The notes under the pieces are model-generated. The model was not told the DNA's origin. It saw only the letters and a program-made list of their open reading frames with translations, and ran no database searches. A stretch of DNA of 64,000 bases from positions 1,696,001 through 1,760,000 of the forward strand of contig NZ_CP084530.1 of assembly GCF_023704175.1 (NCBI RefSeq), written 5' to 3'. Positions 1-8,148 of the stretch are shown here, piece by piece. This stretch comes from Paenibacillus sp. YPG26. Lineage in GTDB: Bacteria; Bacillota; Bacilli; Paenibacillales; Paenibacillaceae. The position numbers and the translations under genes are program-made. Numbering within the stretch: position 1 is the stretch's first letter; the number at the start of each line of letters is the position of its first letter.

Positions 1-74
1 GTAAGCATACTGTTCACAACTCCGATTGCTGCGAGTCCAATAAGGACCCAGAATATGATGGCCTGTTTTCTCAT
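1..74 (-). CDS. 5' end of a small membrane protein gene (partial)
   Basis: An ATG on the minus strand at 72-74 opens a frame that runs off the left edge, with 24 codons visible. The translation starts M-R-K-Q-A and continues as one hydrophobic stretch (IIFWVLIGLAAIGVV), so it looks like an N-terminal signal anchor or transmembrane helix. A GGATGA ribosome site precedes the start and overlaps the 3' end of the yqhQ homologue, so the two are probably co-transcribed. Too little is visible to name it. Confidence 0.55.
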   Translation of the reverse strand, partial: MRKQAIIFWVLIGLAAIGVVNSML

Positions 75-81
75 CGATTCA

Positions 82-1086
82 TCATCCTTTCACAGGGTCC
101 AGATGGGTACCGAGCGTGGATAGCTCAGCCGAAGGATTCCGTTCCAGTACAGCGTCGAGCTCGCGCATCCGGTTGAAGGAGGCGATAGATACTTCGACTT
201 GATCGTCATTAGGTTCTTTGGTGGTGAGCAGCTGCAGCCATAGCCCCGGGTAGCCTAGATAGCGAAGTACCGGAACATCGCGCAAGGAATTCGTAATACG
301 CAGCATTTCGAACGAGACTCCAATAACTAGGGGCAGAAGCAGCAGGCGGATATATACCCGTTCCCAGATATTATCCCAAGAAAAGAAAGAGTAAATTATT
401 ACACCAACAATCACAGTCAGCACCATAAAGCTGCTGCCGCAGCGGTAGTGGAGCCTGCTGTATTTCTGCACATTGGAGACCGTGAGTTCCTCACCAGCTT
501 CATAGGCACTGATTACTTTATGCTCGGCGCCGTGATATTGGAACAACCGCTTAATCATCGGCGTCAGGGAGATTGCCCACAAATAGATGAGAAGAAAAAT
601 AATTTTGATTACGCCTTCTAGGAGCGTATGCGCAAATTGACCGCTGAATGTGTTTTTGAACAGGAACTCTTCGATCGCAGCCGGGACTACAGTAAGCACT
701 ACTTTACCAAATACAAAAGAAAGAATACCCATGATAGCAACACCGAGGATCATAGTCAGCGAGAAGCCGGATTCCTGTGAAGCTTTCTGCTGCGCTCTCT
801 CTTCTGGACTAAGCTCATCATCGGCCAAAGCCTCTGCGGAATAGTTCAAATGCTTCGATCCCTTGGCACTGGCATCAATAATACTTACAATGCCTCGAAG
901 GAGCGGGATCTTGCGAAGCTGAGTTACCCATTTCTTGTCTCTCTTGGGCACTTCAAGGAAAGTGATCTCTTGATTCTTCCGGCGGACAGCCGTGACGTTC
1001 ACATGCTTACCACCGAACATAACGCCCTCGATAACGGCTTGGCCGCCATAGATGGCTGGACTTGATTGTTCAGGCAACAACTTCAC
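82..1086 (-). CDS. yqhQ: DUF1385 family membrane protein YqhQ
   Basis: A 334-residue polytopic membrane protein of the DUF1385 (YqhQ) family; its biochemical role is not established. Recognisable family blocks are the N-terminal YGGQAVIEGVMFGG, the central FQYHGAEHKVI (about residue 180) and RLHYRCGSSF, and the C-terminal LRYLGYPGLWLQLLTTKEP. Hydrophobic segments at about 112-140, 155-175, 220-237 and 245-262 suggest four or more membrane spans. It is transcribed divergently from the yqhR homologue and followed within 7 bases by another minus-strand gene. The family assignment is firm; any function would be a guess. Confidence 0.9.
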   Translation of the reverse strand: MKLLPEQSSPAIYGGQAVIEGVMFGGKHVNVTAVRRKNQEITFLEVPKRDKKWVTQLRKIPLLRGIVSIIDASAKGSKHLNYSAEALADDELSPEERAQQKASQESGFSLTMILGVAIMGILSFVFGKVVLTVVPAAIEEFLFKNTFSGQFAHTLLEGVIKIIFLLIYLWAISLTPMIKRLFQYHGAEHKVISAYEAGEELTVSNVQKYSRLHYRCGSSFMVLTVIVGVIIYSFFSWDNIWERVYIRLLLLPLVIGVSFEMLRITNSLRDVPVLRYLGYPGLWLQLLTTKEPNDDQVEVSIASFNRMRELDAVLERNPSAELSTLGTHLDPVKG

Positions 1087-1205
1087 CTTCCTAAGCTTAG
1101 TATTAGATTTGTACAGGAGTCTTCAAATCGTTATATCTTATAAAATCTATTGTATCTAACTTCAGGACTAAATTCTAGTTTTTCGGCTGGTTAGCCTTTT
1201 TCAAT

Positions 1206-1234
1206 TTGCACATACTAACTGGGATAAATATAAG
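1206..1234 (+). promoter_or_regulatory. SigA-type promoter for yqhR
   Basis: TTGCAC (1206-1211), a 17-base spacer and TATAAG (1229-1234), about 30 bases upstream of the yqhR start in the divergent yqhQ/yqhR gap. The match to TTGACA/TATAAT is good but untested. No clear partner promoter for yqhQ was found in the same gap. Confidence 0.45.
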
Positions 1235-1263
1235 TATCAGGAAAATAACCGGAAGGGATGAAG

Positions 1264-1797
1264 ATGCTAATGACAAGGCAGCAAAGACGAAGCGACAATA
1301 CGGGAGTACTTACAAATCCTTGGTGGTTCGCATTGGAGCTCGGTTTTTTCGCGGGGCTAATCTGGGGGGGCGTTCATGGCTTGTTTTATTTTCTGAGGTT
1401 CACCTCGGTGCTTCCCGGATTTCTGGCTGAACCCTTCTTCAAGACTACTTATCTCATGACTCAGCCGGGTTATTATCTGGGCTGGTTATATTTCATCATG
1501 TTCTCCATTATTGCGGCCTATCTATATACCTTCATATTGAGAAAGGTACCGGGGCCGTGGCTTGGTATGATCTACGGAATCATGTGGTGGGCCATCATTT
1601 ACTTGGCAGCCGGACCTGCTCTTTACATGGTGAAGCCATTCAGACAGCTCCATTTAACCACGCATATAAGTGAATTTTGCCTCTTTCTTCTATGGGGGCT
1701 GTTTATCGGGTACACAGCCGCATTTGAGTACACAGATGAACGGAAAAGAGAGCCTAAGAAGCTGCTGGACCGGCTCAAAAGTGCTTCTCAAGAATAA
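1264..1797 (+). CDS. yqhR: Conserved membrane protein YqhR
   Basis: About 177 residues with four predicted membrane helices (around 25-45, 65-90, 95-118 and 135-155), matching the YqhR family of Bacillales; function unknown. Three in-frame ATGs lie close together (1258, 1264, 1270). The GGAAGGG ribosome site at 1251-1257 abuts the first and sits 6 bases from the second, so 1264 is preferred. The protein ends in a basic, soluble tail. Gene order (divergent from yqhQ, upstream of aroQ) matches the Bacillus yqh region. Confidence 0.8.
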   Translation: MLMTRQQRRSDNTGVLTNPWWFALELGFFAGLIWGGVHGLFYFLRFTSVLPGFLAEPFFKTTYLMTQPGYYLGWLYFIMFSIIAAYLYTFILRKVPGPWLGMIYGIMWWAIIYLAAGPALYMVKPFRQLHLTTHISEFCLFLLWGLFIGYTAAFEYTDERKREPKKLLDRLKSASQE

Positions 1798-1855
1798 CCA
1801 TCCTATGGTAAAATAAGCTTTGGTTATTTTACGAGGAGAGGGGCGCCTAAGGCAG

Positions 1856-2299
1856 ATGACACACATTCTGATCATGAACGGCCCGAATTTGAATTTGCTC
1901 GGGGTTCGTGAGCCTGGAATATACGGCTCCCTGAGCCTGGCTTCTATTGAGGAGAATTTGAGGAAGCAGGCAGAGGATTTGGGTATTCGAGTATCCTTCT
2001 TCCAGTCCAATCATGAAGGGCATATTATTGATCGTATTCAGGCAGCCATGGGTGAAGTGGACGGAATTGTGATTAATCCGGGCGCGCTGACTCATTACAG
2101 CTATGCCATTCGGGATGCCCTGACTACGGTGAAGATTCCGGTGGTCGAAGTACATATGTCCAATATCCACGCCCGCGAGGAGTTTAGACATAAGTCCGTG
2201 GTTGCGCCGATTGCCGTAGGTCAAATTGCGGGCTTTGGCGATGGAAGCTACTATCTGGGACTTACTGCAATATGCCGGTACCTCGAGAGCAGGAATTAA
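1856..2299 (+). CDS. aroQ: Type II 3-dehydroquinate dehydratase
   Basis: Catalyses trans-dehydration of 3-dehydroquinate to 3-dehydroshikimate in the shikimate pathway. The 147-residue length fits the family. Visible family motifs are [17 protein letters not shown] with the flexible-loop Arg, the catalytic Tyr in [20 protein letters not shown], and [17 protein letters not shown] with the catalytic His and Glu region. The frame is open from a TTG at 1820, but the ATG at 1856 gives the standard family N-terminus. The following peptidase gene starts 13 bases after the stop and its ribosome site overlaps the aroQ stop, implying one transcript. Confidence 0.96.
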   Translation: MTHILIMNGPNLNLLGVREPGIYGSLSLASIEENLRKQAEDLGIRVSFFQSNHEGHIIDRIQAAMGEVDGIVINPGALTHYSYAIRDALTTVKIPVVEVHMSNIHAREEFRHKSVVAPIAVGQIAGFGDGSYYLGLTAICRYLESRN

Positions 2300-2312
2300 G
2301 GAGACCAATAAT

Positions 2313-3383
2313 ATGGCAAATAAACGGGTAATAAAGCTTAGGGAATCGCTGCGTCAGAGAAATTTGGAGGCGGTATTTATTACCAGTTCCATCAACCGCC
2401 GATATTTGTCTGGGTTTACGGGTTCCTCAGGGTATGTGCTGATCACACATCAGAAGGCATATTTGTTAACGGATTTCCGTTATATGACACAAGCTCCGCA
2501 GCAAGCGGCGGGTTACGAGGTCGTTGAGCACGGAGTATCGGTTGCTGAGACACTCAAGGAACTTCTTGCTGCCGAGAGAATCAGCCAAGTAGGCTTTGAG
2601 CAGGATGATGTCGTGTTCTCGGCTTACCGCAAATATGAACAGGAATTAGCTCCTGTACAGCTGGTACCGGTAACAGGGCTTGTAGAGCTGTTAAGAGTCT
2701 ATAAGGATGATGAGGAGCTTGCGATCATGAAGCAGGCAGCCGATCTGGCTGACCGCACTTTCCATTATATGCTGGAGATTCTAAGGCCAGGAGTGACCGA
2801 GCTGGAGATGGCTTTGGAGATGGAATTCTTCATGCGCAAGAACGGTGCAACCTCATCTTCCTTTGACACGATTATTGCTTCGGGTGAGCGTTCAGCATTG
2901 CCGCACGGCGTTGCCAGTGATCGGGTTATTGGCAGCAATGAATTCGTGAAGATGGACTTTGGCGCCCTTCTGAACGGATATTGTTCGGATATTACACGTA
3001 CGGTTGTTGTGGGCACACCTAGCGACAGACATCGCGAGATCTATGATATTGTGCTGGAAGCCCAGCTTCATACGCTTGAGCATCTACGTCCGGGCATGTC
3101 GGGTGCCCAGGCCGATGCGCTTGCAAGGGATGTCATTACAAGACATGGATATGGCGGCCAGTTCGGTCATAGCACCGGGCATGGCCTGGGTATGGAGGTT
3201 CATGAGTCGCCGCGGCTGTCCAAGCTTAGCGATACGATTCTGCAGCCAGGTATGGTCGTTACGGTGGAGCCTGGCATTTACCTGCCTGGCTTCGGCGGTG
3301 TGAGAATAGAGGACGATGTAGTGATTACGGAGAACGGAATTCGGCGTTTGACGGAATCGACGAAAGACTTTATTGTAATTTAG
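2313..3383 (+). CDS. yqhT: M24 family Xaa-Pro aminopeptidase (YqhT)
   Basis: A 356-residue cytoplasmic metallopeptidase predicted to release N-terminal residues linked to proline. An N-terminal creatinase-like domain covers about 1-125, followed by the pita-bread M24 domain. The dinuclear metal ligands are visible as MDFGALLNGYCSDITRT (two Asp), GHSTGHGLGMEVHE (His), TVEPGIYLPG (Glu) and GVRIEDDV (Glu). The ATG at 2313 is chosen over upstream in-frame codons because AAGGAG at 2297-2302 is well spaced. It lies between aroQ and efp exactly as in Bacillus. Confidence 0.93.
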   Translation: MANKRVIKLRESLRQRNLEAVFITSSINRRYLSGFTGSSGYVLITHQKAYLLTDFRYMTQAPQQAAGYEVVEHGVSVAETLKELLAAERISQVGFEQDDVVFSAYRKYEQELAPVQLVPVTGLVELLRVYKDDEELAIMKQAADLADRTFHYMLEILRPGVTELEMALEMEFFMRKNGATSSSFDTIIASGERSALPHGVASDRVIGSNEFVKMDFGALLNGYCSDITRTVVVGTPSDRHREIYDIVLEAQLHTLEHLRPGMSGAQADALARDVITRHGYGGQFGHSTGHGLGMEVHESPRLSKLSDTILQPGMVVTVEPGIYLPGFGGVRIEDDVVITENGIRRLTESTKDFIVI

Positions 3384-3437
3384 AATGGCATCAAGCATAA
3401 TTATTGAAGTATTTGTCTAACTTGAGGAGGATTTTCT

Positions 3438-3995
3438 GTGATTTCAGTCAACGATTTTAAAACAGGCCTTACTGTAGAAGTAGATGGCGATATCTTCACC
3501 GTATTGGAGTTCCAACACGTTAAGCCGGGCAAAGGTGCAGCATTCGTTCGTTCCAAGCTGAAGAATCTGCGCAACGGGAACACGGTTGAGAAGACCTTCC
3601 GTGCTGGTGAGACGATTGGACGGGCTATGATCGAAAACCGCGATGTTCAATATCTCTATGCCAGCGGTCAAGAGCATACATTCATGGACAACGAGACTTA
3701 CGATCAATTCTCCTTGAATGCAGACCAGCTAGAATGGGAGCTTAACTTCCTCAAAGAGAACATGAATGTGAAGATCGTCAGCTACCAGGGCGAAATCCTG
3801 GGAATTAACCTTCCTACAAGTGTTGAGCTCAAGGTTGTTGAGACTGAGCCAGGTGTTAAGGGCAACACGGCACAAGGGGCTACCAAGAGTGCGAAGCTCG
3901 AGACTGGACTTAGCGTACAGGTTCCTTTATTCATCAATGAAGAGGACGTACTGCTTATCGATACCCGTGAAGGTAAATACATCTCTCGCGCATAG
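3438..3995 (+). CDS. efp: Translation elongation factor P
   Basis: A 185-residue EF-P that binds stalled ribosomes and stimulates peptide-bond formation at polyproline stretches. It begins with a GTG after a GAGGAGG ribosome site. The N-terminal KOW domain carries the modification loop [12 protein letters not shown] with Lys32 at the tip, the position modified by 5-aminopentanol in Bacillus. Two OB domains follow and the C-terminus [15 protein letters not shown] is typical. An intrinsic terminator follows immediately, closing the yqhR-aroQ-yqhT-efp run. Confidence 0.97.
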   Translation: MISVNDFKTGLTVEVDGDIFTVLEFQHVKPGKGAAFVRSKLKNLRNGNTVEKTFRAGETIGRAMIENRDVQYLYASGQEHTFMDNETYDQFSLNADQLEWELNFLKENMNVKIVSYQGEILGINLPTSVELKVVETEPGVKGNTAQGATKSAKLETGLSVQVPLFINEEDVLLIDTREGKYISRA

Positions 3996-4014
3996 TCTTC
4001 TTACTTTCACAGCG

Positions 4015-4045
4015 ATTCCTCCATCTTCGGGATGGGGGAATTTTT
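4015..4045 (+). terminator. Intrinsic terminator after efp
   Basis: An 11-bp stem (4015-4025 with 4031-4041, one G-U pair) around a TTCGG loop runs directly into a T-run. Confidence 0.85.
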
Positions 4046-4064
4046 GTGTACATATGCAAAAAGA

Positions 4065-4095
4065 TTGACTTCCTAACTGACTTTCGTATTATACT
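4065..4095 (+). promoter_or_regulatory. SigA-type promoter for lysC
   Basis: TTGACT at 4065-4070 followed by overlapping -10 candidates TATTAT (4087-4092, 16-base spacer) and TATACT (4090-4095, 19-base spacer). The leader to lysC is only about 80 bases, too short for a lysine riboswitch. Confidence 0.5.
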
Positions 4096-4121
4096 GGTTT
4101 AAAGCGTTACTGATAATAGGG

Positions 4122-4163
4122 ATTGATCTATGGAAACGCCGGAATTGGAGTATTATGATCAAT
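4122..4163 (+). promoter_or_regulatory. Inverted repeat in lysC leader next to the ribosome site
   Basis: ATTGATC at 4122-4128 is perfectly repeated in inverted form as GATCAAT at 4157-4163, and the right arm abuts the GAGGAG ribosome site (4164-4169). In RNA this would place a 7-bp stem beside the lysC initiation region. Whether it regulates anything is unknown. Confidence 0.35.
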
Positions 4164-4178
4164 GAGGAGTGAACCAAC

Positions 4179-5432
4179 TTGGCTTTATACGTAATGAAAT
4201 TCGGAGGGAGCTCTGTAGGGGATACAGAGCGAATGAAACGCGTAGCAAAGCGTATCGCAGAGAAACAAGACGAAGGTCATCAATGTGTCGTGGTTGTTTC
4301 GGCTATGGGGGATACCACGGACGATCTGATTGACCAGGCCAAGCTGCTGAACGCAGAACCGCCTGCTAGAGAAATGGATATGCTGATGACGAATGGTGAA
4401 CAAATCTCGATTGCCATGCTGTCCATCGCGCTTCATGCTATTGGACGAAAGGCTGTCTCCTATACAGGTTGGCAGGCCGGCTTCCGAACCGAGTCCGTAT
4501 TCGGGAAGGCCCGCATTACCGATATTCGCCCGGATAAAGTGAAGAAATCGCTCGAAGATGGTGCGGTTGTAGTGGTGGCCGGATTCCAAGGGATGACGGA
4601 AGACGGCGAGATTACCACGTTTGGACGGGGCGGTTCAGATACAACAGCGGTAGCACTGGCGGCAGCGATTGATGCCGATGTGTGTGAGATCTATACCGAC
4701 GTTGACGGTATCTATTCTACAGATCCGCGGATTGTGAAATGTGCGCGTAAGCTGGATGAGATATCATATGACGAGATGCTTGAGCTCGCTAATCTGGGCG
4801 CAGCCGTGCTGCATCCCCGTGCCGTAGAGTACGCGAAGCATCACAAGGTACGTCTGGTTGTACGTTCAAGCTTTACCCATAATGAAGGCACAGTTGTGAA
4901 GGAGGAAGTCAGCATGGAGCAAGGTGTTGTAGTCAGTGGCATTGCTTATGATAAAAATGTGGCACGTATCAGTATTCTAGGTGTATCCCACGTACCAGGT
5001 GTGCTGGCCAAAGTGTTCGGTTCACTTGCGGCAGCTCAGATTGACGTTGATATTATTGTACAGAGCGGTGTGCAGGGCGGCAAAGCCGATTTCTCCTTCA
5101 CAGTTGCCCTATCCGACAGAGAGAAGGCGCTTAGCGTGATTGAAGGCCTTCGCGGTGATCTTCCTTTCAGTGAAGTGAGCTCTGAGGATAATCTGGTCAA
5201 GATCTCGATCGTAGGCGCTGGAATGGTAAGTCATCCTGGAGTAGCGGCTCAAATGTTCGATGTCATCTCCAAAGAAGGAGTCAACATCAAGATGGTAAGC
5301 ACATCTGAGATCAAAGTCTCCTGTGTGATTGACGGGGATAAGCTTGGTGAGGTTATCAAGGCCCTTCACACCGCTTATCAGCTGGACACCGAGGAACAGG
5401 CATTTGTCGGCGGACCTAAAGACCGCAGATAG
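4179..5432 (+). CDS. lysC: Aspartokinase (LysC-type, lysine/DAP branch)
   Basis: Phosphorylates aspartate, the first step toward lysine, DAP, threonine and methionine. The 417-residue protein has the N-terminal kinase signature KFGGSSVG, the substrate region FGRGGSDTTAVALAAA and two C-terminal ACT domains (about 265-335 and 345-405). It starts at TTG 4179, 9 bases after GAGGAG. A second start, ATG 4914 (codon 246), has its own AAGGAGG at 4899-4905. This is the arrangement that makes the separate beta subunit of Bacillus aspartokinase II, so an alpha2-beta2 enzyme is expected. No lysine riboswitch is present upstream. Confidence 0.96.
   Translation: MALYVMKFGGSSVGDTERMKRVAKRIAEKQDEGHQCVVVVSAMGDTTDDLIDQAKLLNAEPPAREMDMLMTNGEQISIAMLSIALHAIGRKAVSYTGWQAGFRTESVFGKARITDIRPDKVKKSLEDGAVVVVAGFQGMTEDGEITTFGRGGSDTTAVALAAAIDADVCEIYTDVDGIYSTDPRIVKCARKLDEISYDEMLELANLGAAVLHPRAVEYAKHHKVRLVVRSSFTHNEGTVVKEEVSMEQGVVVSGIAYDKNVARISILGVSHVPGVLAKVFGSLAAAQIDVDIIVQSGVQGGKADFSFTVALSDREKALSVIEGLRGDLPFSEVSSEDNLVKISIVGAGMVSHPGVAAQMFDVISKEGVNIKMVSTSEIKVSCVIDGDKLGEVIKALHTAYQLDTEEQAFVGGPKDRR
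4899..4916 (+). promoter_or_regulatory. lysC: Internal ribosome site and start for aspartokinase beta subunit
   Basis: AAGGAGG at 4899-4905, an 8-base spacer, then ATG at 4914-4916 in frame with lysC. Translation from here gives a 172-residue product containing just the two ACT regulatory domains. Internal initiation of this kind is established for Bacillus aspartokinase II; here it is inferred from the sequence. Confidence 0.75.
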
Positions 5433-5485
5433 TCTCCTAGCTTTCAACCGATAACTTAATTATTTTCATATCCTCTTTACCTTCA

Positions 5486-5526
5486 AGAAGGTTCACCGTA
5501 TCAGCGGTGAATCTTCTTTTTTTTTT
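5486..5526 (+). terminator. Intrinsic terminator after lysC
   Basis: A 13-bp stem (5486-5498 with 5505-5517, one G-U pair), loop TATCAG, followed by a run of ten T. Confidence 0.9.
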
Positions 5527-5610
5527 CTAAAAAGGCAATCCTGCGCATAAAGCTAGATAGAGGACAAGAAGGATAAGAGGGACAAGTGGGACAAGAGTAA
5601 GGAGGAAATT

Positions 5611-5877
5611 ATGCTTGATAAATTTGTAGCCAGTATGGCAACTCTACGGATCATATCCGGGACCTTGGAGATTATTGCGGCCATACTCATGCTCAAGCTT
5701 GGCAGGATTGATAAAGCGCTCGCGGTGAATTCAGCCTTGGCCTTTGTGGGACCGACAGTCTTGATTGTAACCACTTCACTGGGGCTTATGGGGATGGCTG
5801 ACAAGCTTTCTTGGGGGAAGATTGGCTGGGTGGCCTGCGGAGTGATCTGTCTCTTAATTGGTATTTTGAAAAAATGA
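5611..5877 (+). CDS. yqhV: DUF2619 small membrane protein YqhV
   Basis: An 88-residue protein with three hydrophobic segments (about 14-30, 38-60, 68-86), matching the YqhV family (DUF2619) encoded immediately upstream of spoIIIAA in Bacillus. Its function is unknown. AAGGAGG (5599-5605) lies well placed before the ATG. The spoIIIA SigE promoter lies downstream of it, so yqhV is probably expressed separately. Confidence 0.85.
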   Translation: MLDKFVASMATLRIISGTLEIIAAILMLKLGRIDKALAVNSALAFVGPTVLIVTTSLGLMGMADKLSWGKIGWVACGVICLLIGILKK

Positions 5878-5889
5878 TAGATTTCCCCG

Positions 5890-5918
5890 TCATACCTGAA
5901 ATTATTCGGGCATACACT
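5890..5918 (+). promoter_or_regulatory. SigE-type promoter of the spoIIIA operon
   Basis: TCATACC (5890-5896), exactly 14 bases, then CATACACT (5911-5918). This fits the mother-cell SigE consensus KMATAWW-N13/14-CATACAMT, with a perfect -10. SigE control of spoIIIA is established in Bacillus, so the assignment is well supported, though not measured here. Confidence 0.75.
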
Positions 5919-5972
5919 TGTCTTAAGTAAAGTTACTAAACAATTCTAAAGTCTTACATGGCGGGGGTAAAT

Positions 5973-6971
5973 ATGAACCCAACTTGGTTGACCGTATTAC
6001 CTGAACACATCTCACGTATGCTGCGCCGGCTCCCACCCGAGCTTCTGACGAACCTCGAAGAGCTTCGGATCAGAGAAGGACGGGCCCTTGAAGTCAACGC
6101 CGCCGGCCGTCATTATTTCGTAACTGAAGACGGAAATATGAGCCGGGATCCAGAAGCAGCCTTCAAGCCTGGACGGGAGGATACCCACCGGCTGCTCGAT
6201 CAAATTACGAACCATTCCTTGTATACGATGGAGGAAGAACTTCGCCGGGGGTTCATCACCATTCCGGGCGGACACCGGATCGGACTGGCAGGCAGGACCG
6301 TTCTGAGTGGAGGCAAGGTCGAGCATATTCGCGATATCAGCGGCTTCAATATACGGATCGCCCGTGAAGTACAAGGGATCGCGGATCCTGTTCTTCCCCA
6401 GCTGCTTGATTTCAGACACCGGAGTGTGAAGCATACCTTGATTCTATCGCCGCCTCAACACGGCAAGACCACCTTGCTGCGCGATTTGGCCAGGCAGATT
6501 AGCAGGGGGACCTGGGGCCACCCGGAAGCCAAATGGCCAGGGATGAAAGTAGGAATTATCGATGAACGATCCGAGATCGCCGGCAGTCAGCGGGGGGTGC
6601 CGAGCTTTGATGTCGGGCCCCGCACCGATATTATGGATGCTTGTCCCAAGGCCGAGGGAATTATGATGATGATCAGGTCCATGTCACCTGAGGTCATCAT
6701 TGTTGATGAAGTAGGCCGCGAGGAAGATGGGGAAGCGTTGGCCGAAGCCCTTCATGCGGGCGTGAGAGTGATTGCTACCGCACATGGAACCGATGCAGGG
6801 GAGCTGCTTCACCGTCCGGCGCTTGCCAGGCTTGCGGACCCTCCCTTTTTCCAAATGTATGTAATTCTGTCCAGATCAGACAAGGGTCTCTCGTTCAGGC
6901 TGCTGGACAGCAAGATGAGATCAATGCAGGTAGAGGAAGTGCGTTGGAAAGGTAGTGGGCAGCATGCTTAA
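5973..6971 (+). CDS. spoIIIAA: SpoIIIAA, ATPase of the SpoIIIA-SpoIIQ channel
   Basis: A 332-residue mother-cell ATPase of the secretion-ATPase type that powers or assembles the feeding-tube channel between mother cell and forespore. Walker A is SPPQHGKTTLLRDL (about residue 160), and a Walker B-like VIIVDEVGREED follows (about 240), both in family positions. The ATG at 5973 is preferred to 5958 because the GGGGG ribosome site lies between them. The 3' end overlaps spoIIIAB by 8 bases. It is the first gene of a complete AA-AH operon. Confidence 0.96.
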   Translation: MNPTWLTVLPEHISRMLRRLPPELLTNLEELRIREGRALEVNAAGRHYFVTEDGNMSRDPEAAFKPGREDTHRLLDQITNHSLYTMEEELRRGFITIPGGHRIGLAGRTVLSGGKVEHIRDISGFNIRIAREVQGIADPVLPQLLDFRHRSVKHTLILSPPQHGKTTLLRDLARQISRGTWGHPEAKWPGMKVGIIDERSEIAGSQRGVPSFDVGPRTDIMDACPKAEGIMMMIRSMSPEVIIVDEVGREEDGEALAEALHAGVRVIATAHGTDAGELLHRPALARLADPPFFQMYVILSRSDKGLSFRLLDSKMRSMQVEEVRWKGSGQHA

Positions 6972-7482
6972 GATGCTTGGGGCCGTGCTTGTCATCGTGG
7001 CTGGCACGATGGCGGGTTGGCTGAAGGCGAGGCAGTTCGCCAGTCGTCCGGATCAGATCCGGCGGTTAATACAGGCGCTGAAGAGGCTGGAGACGGAGAT
7101 CACCTATGGGTTCACCCCTTTGCCAGAGGCGCTTCAGCGGATCGGCAAGCAGAATCAGGCTCCTATACGTTCGATTCTGATGAAGGCGGCTGAAGGGATG
7201 GACGGACAGGCTGGCATGACCGCACAGGAGAGTATTCATAAGGCCATTCATGAGGAATGGAGGCATACAGCGATGAAGACTGCAGAGCGGGACGTGCTGT
7301 ACCAGCTTGCCTATTCGCTCGGGACAAGCGATCGAAGAGACCAGCTGAAGCATATCGAGACTGCGGTCCGTCAGCTGGAAGCCGAGGAGTCGGCCGCGAG
7401 AGAGGATCAGGGCAGGTACGAGAAGATGTTCAGAAGCCTGGGATTACTGACGGCAGCACTGATCGTGATCCTGATCTACTAG
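6964..7482 (+). CDS. spoIIIAB: SpoIIIAB, stage III sporulation protein
   Basis: A 172-residue protein with an N-terminal membrane anchor (about 3-20), a long helical cytoplasmic region and a C-terminal membrane helix (about 155-171). This is the GspF-like architecture known for SpoIIIAB. The start at ATG 6964 overlaps the spoIIIAA stop; an upstream in-frame GTG (6955) is less likely. It belongs to the mother-cell part of the SpoIIIA-Q complex. Confidence 0.94.
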   Translation: MLKMLGAVLVIVAGTMAGWLKARQFASRPDQIRRLIQALKRLETEITYGFTPLPEALQRIGKQNQAPIRSILMKAAEGMDGQAGMTAQESIHKAIHEEWRHTAMKTAERDVLYQLAYSLGTSDRRDQLKHIETAVRQLEAEESAAREDQGRYEKMFRSLGLLTAALIVILIY

Positions 7483-7537
7483 AAGAACCGGGGAGCATGG
7501 TTCTGTCCGCTCCTAACTGATAGCGAGGTGCCTTTTC

Positions 7538-7741
7538 ATGAATTTAGAAGTTAATGCTATATTCCAGATTGCGGGCATCGGCATCATCATTGCGATGATT
7601 CATACGGTGCTGAAGCAAATGGGCAAAGAGGATATGGCGCACTGGGTGACCTTGATCGGGTTTGTGGTCGTGCTGTTCATGGTCATTCGGATGCTGGACA
7701 GTCTTTTTCAAGAAATCAAATCGATATTTCTGTTCCAGTAG
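7538..7741 (+). CDS. spoIIIAC: SpoIIIAC membrane subunit
   Basis: A 67-residue protein with two transmembrane helices (about 7-26 and 35-55), the size and pattern of SpoIIIAC, a small inner-membrane component of the SpoIIIA channel. Preceded by GCGAGGTG and followed 12 bases later by spoIIIAD. Confidence 0.94.
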   Translation: MNLEVNAIFQIAGIGIIIAMIHTVLKQMGKEDMAHWVTLIGFVVVLFMVIRMLDSLFQEIKSIFLFQ

Positions 7742-7753
7742 GAGGCCCGGCCG

Positions 7754-8143
7754 ATGGAGATCATCCAGATTGTCGGACTTGGGCTGCTTGCAGCGATCCT
7801 GATTCTGGTCATTAAGGAACAGAAGCCAATCTTTGCATTTCTGATCGCCGCTTGTACCGGCATTACCATATTTCTGCTAATCATTGGCAAGATCAGTTCC
7901 ATTATTGATGTTCTCGAGGAGCTGGCCCAAGCCTCAGGAGTACAGCTGATCTACCTGAAGACGATCCTGAAGATTATCGGAATTGCTTACATTGCGGAAT
8001 TCGGTGCCCAAATCGTGCGTGATGCAGGACAAGAAAGTATCGCTTCAAAAATTGAACTCGCCGGCAAAGTCTTGATTATGGTGCTCGCCATCCCGATCAT
8101 TGGCATCATTATAGAGACCATTATGAAGCTGCTGCCGGTCTAG
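7754..8143 (+). CDS. spoIIIAD: SpoIIIAD membrane subunit
   Basis: A 129-residue protein with an SpoIIIAC-like N-terminal half (two helices) and further hydrophobic segments to the C-terminus. It is a paralogue-like partner of SpoIIIAC within the channel complex. Its TAG stop at 8141-8143 is immediately followed by candidate starts of spoIIIAE, suggesting translational coupling. Confidence 0.94.
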   Translation: MEIIQIVGLGLLAAILILVIKEQKPIFAFLIAACTGITIFLLIIGKISSIIDVLEELAQASGVQLIYLKTILKIIGIAYIAEFGAQIVRDAGQESIASKIELAGKVLIMVLAIPIIGIIIETIMKLLPV

Positions 8144-8148
8144 TGGAA

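Noticed and set aside
650..1065. Plus-strand frames opposite yqhQ
   Set aside because: They are antisense shadows of a well-supported gene and lack ribosome sites or recognisable domains.
1206..1217. CATACTA as a sporulation -10 upstream of yqhR
   Set aside because: No matching -35 at SigE or SigG spacing; the same bases fit a SigA promoter better.
1847..2308. Minus-strand 153-codon frame opposite aroQ
   Set aside because: Fully antisense to a certain gene, with a composition typical of a reverse-frame artefact.
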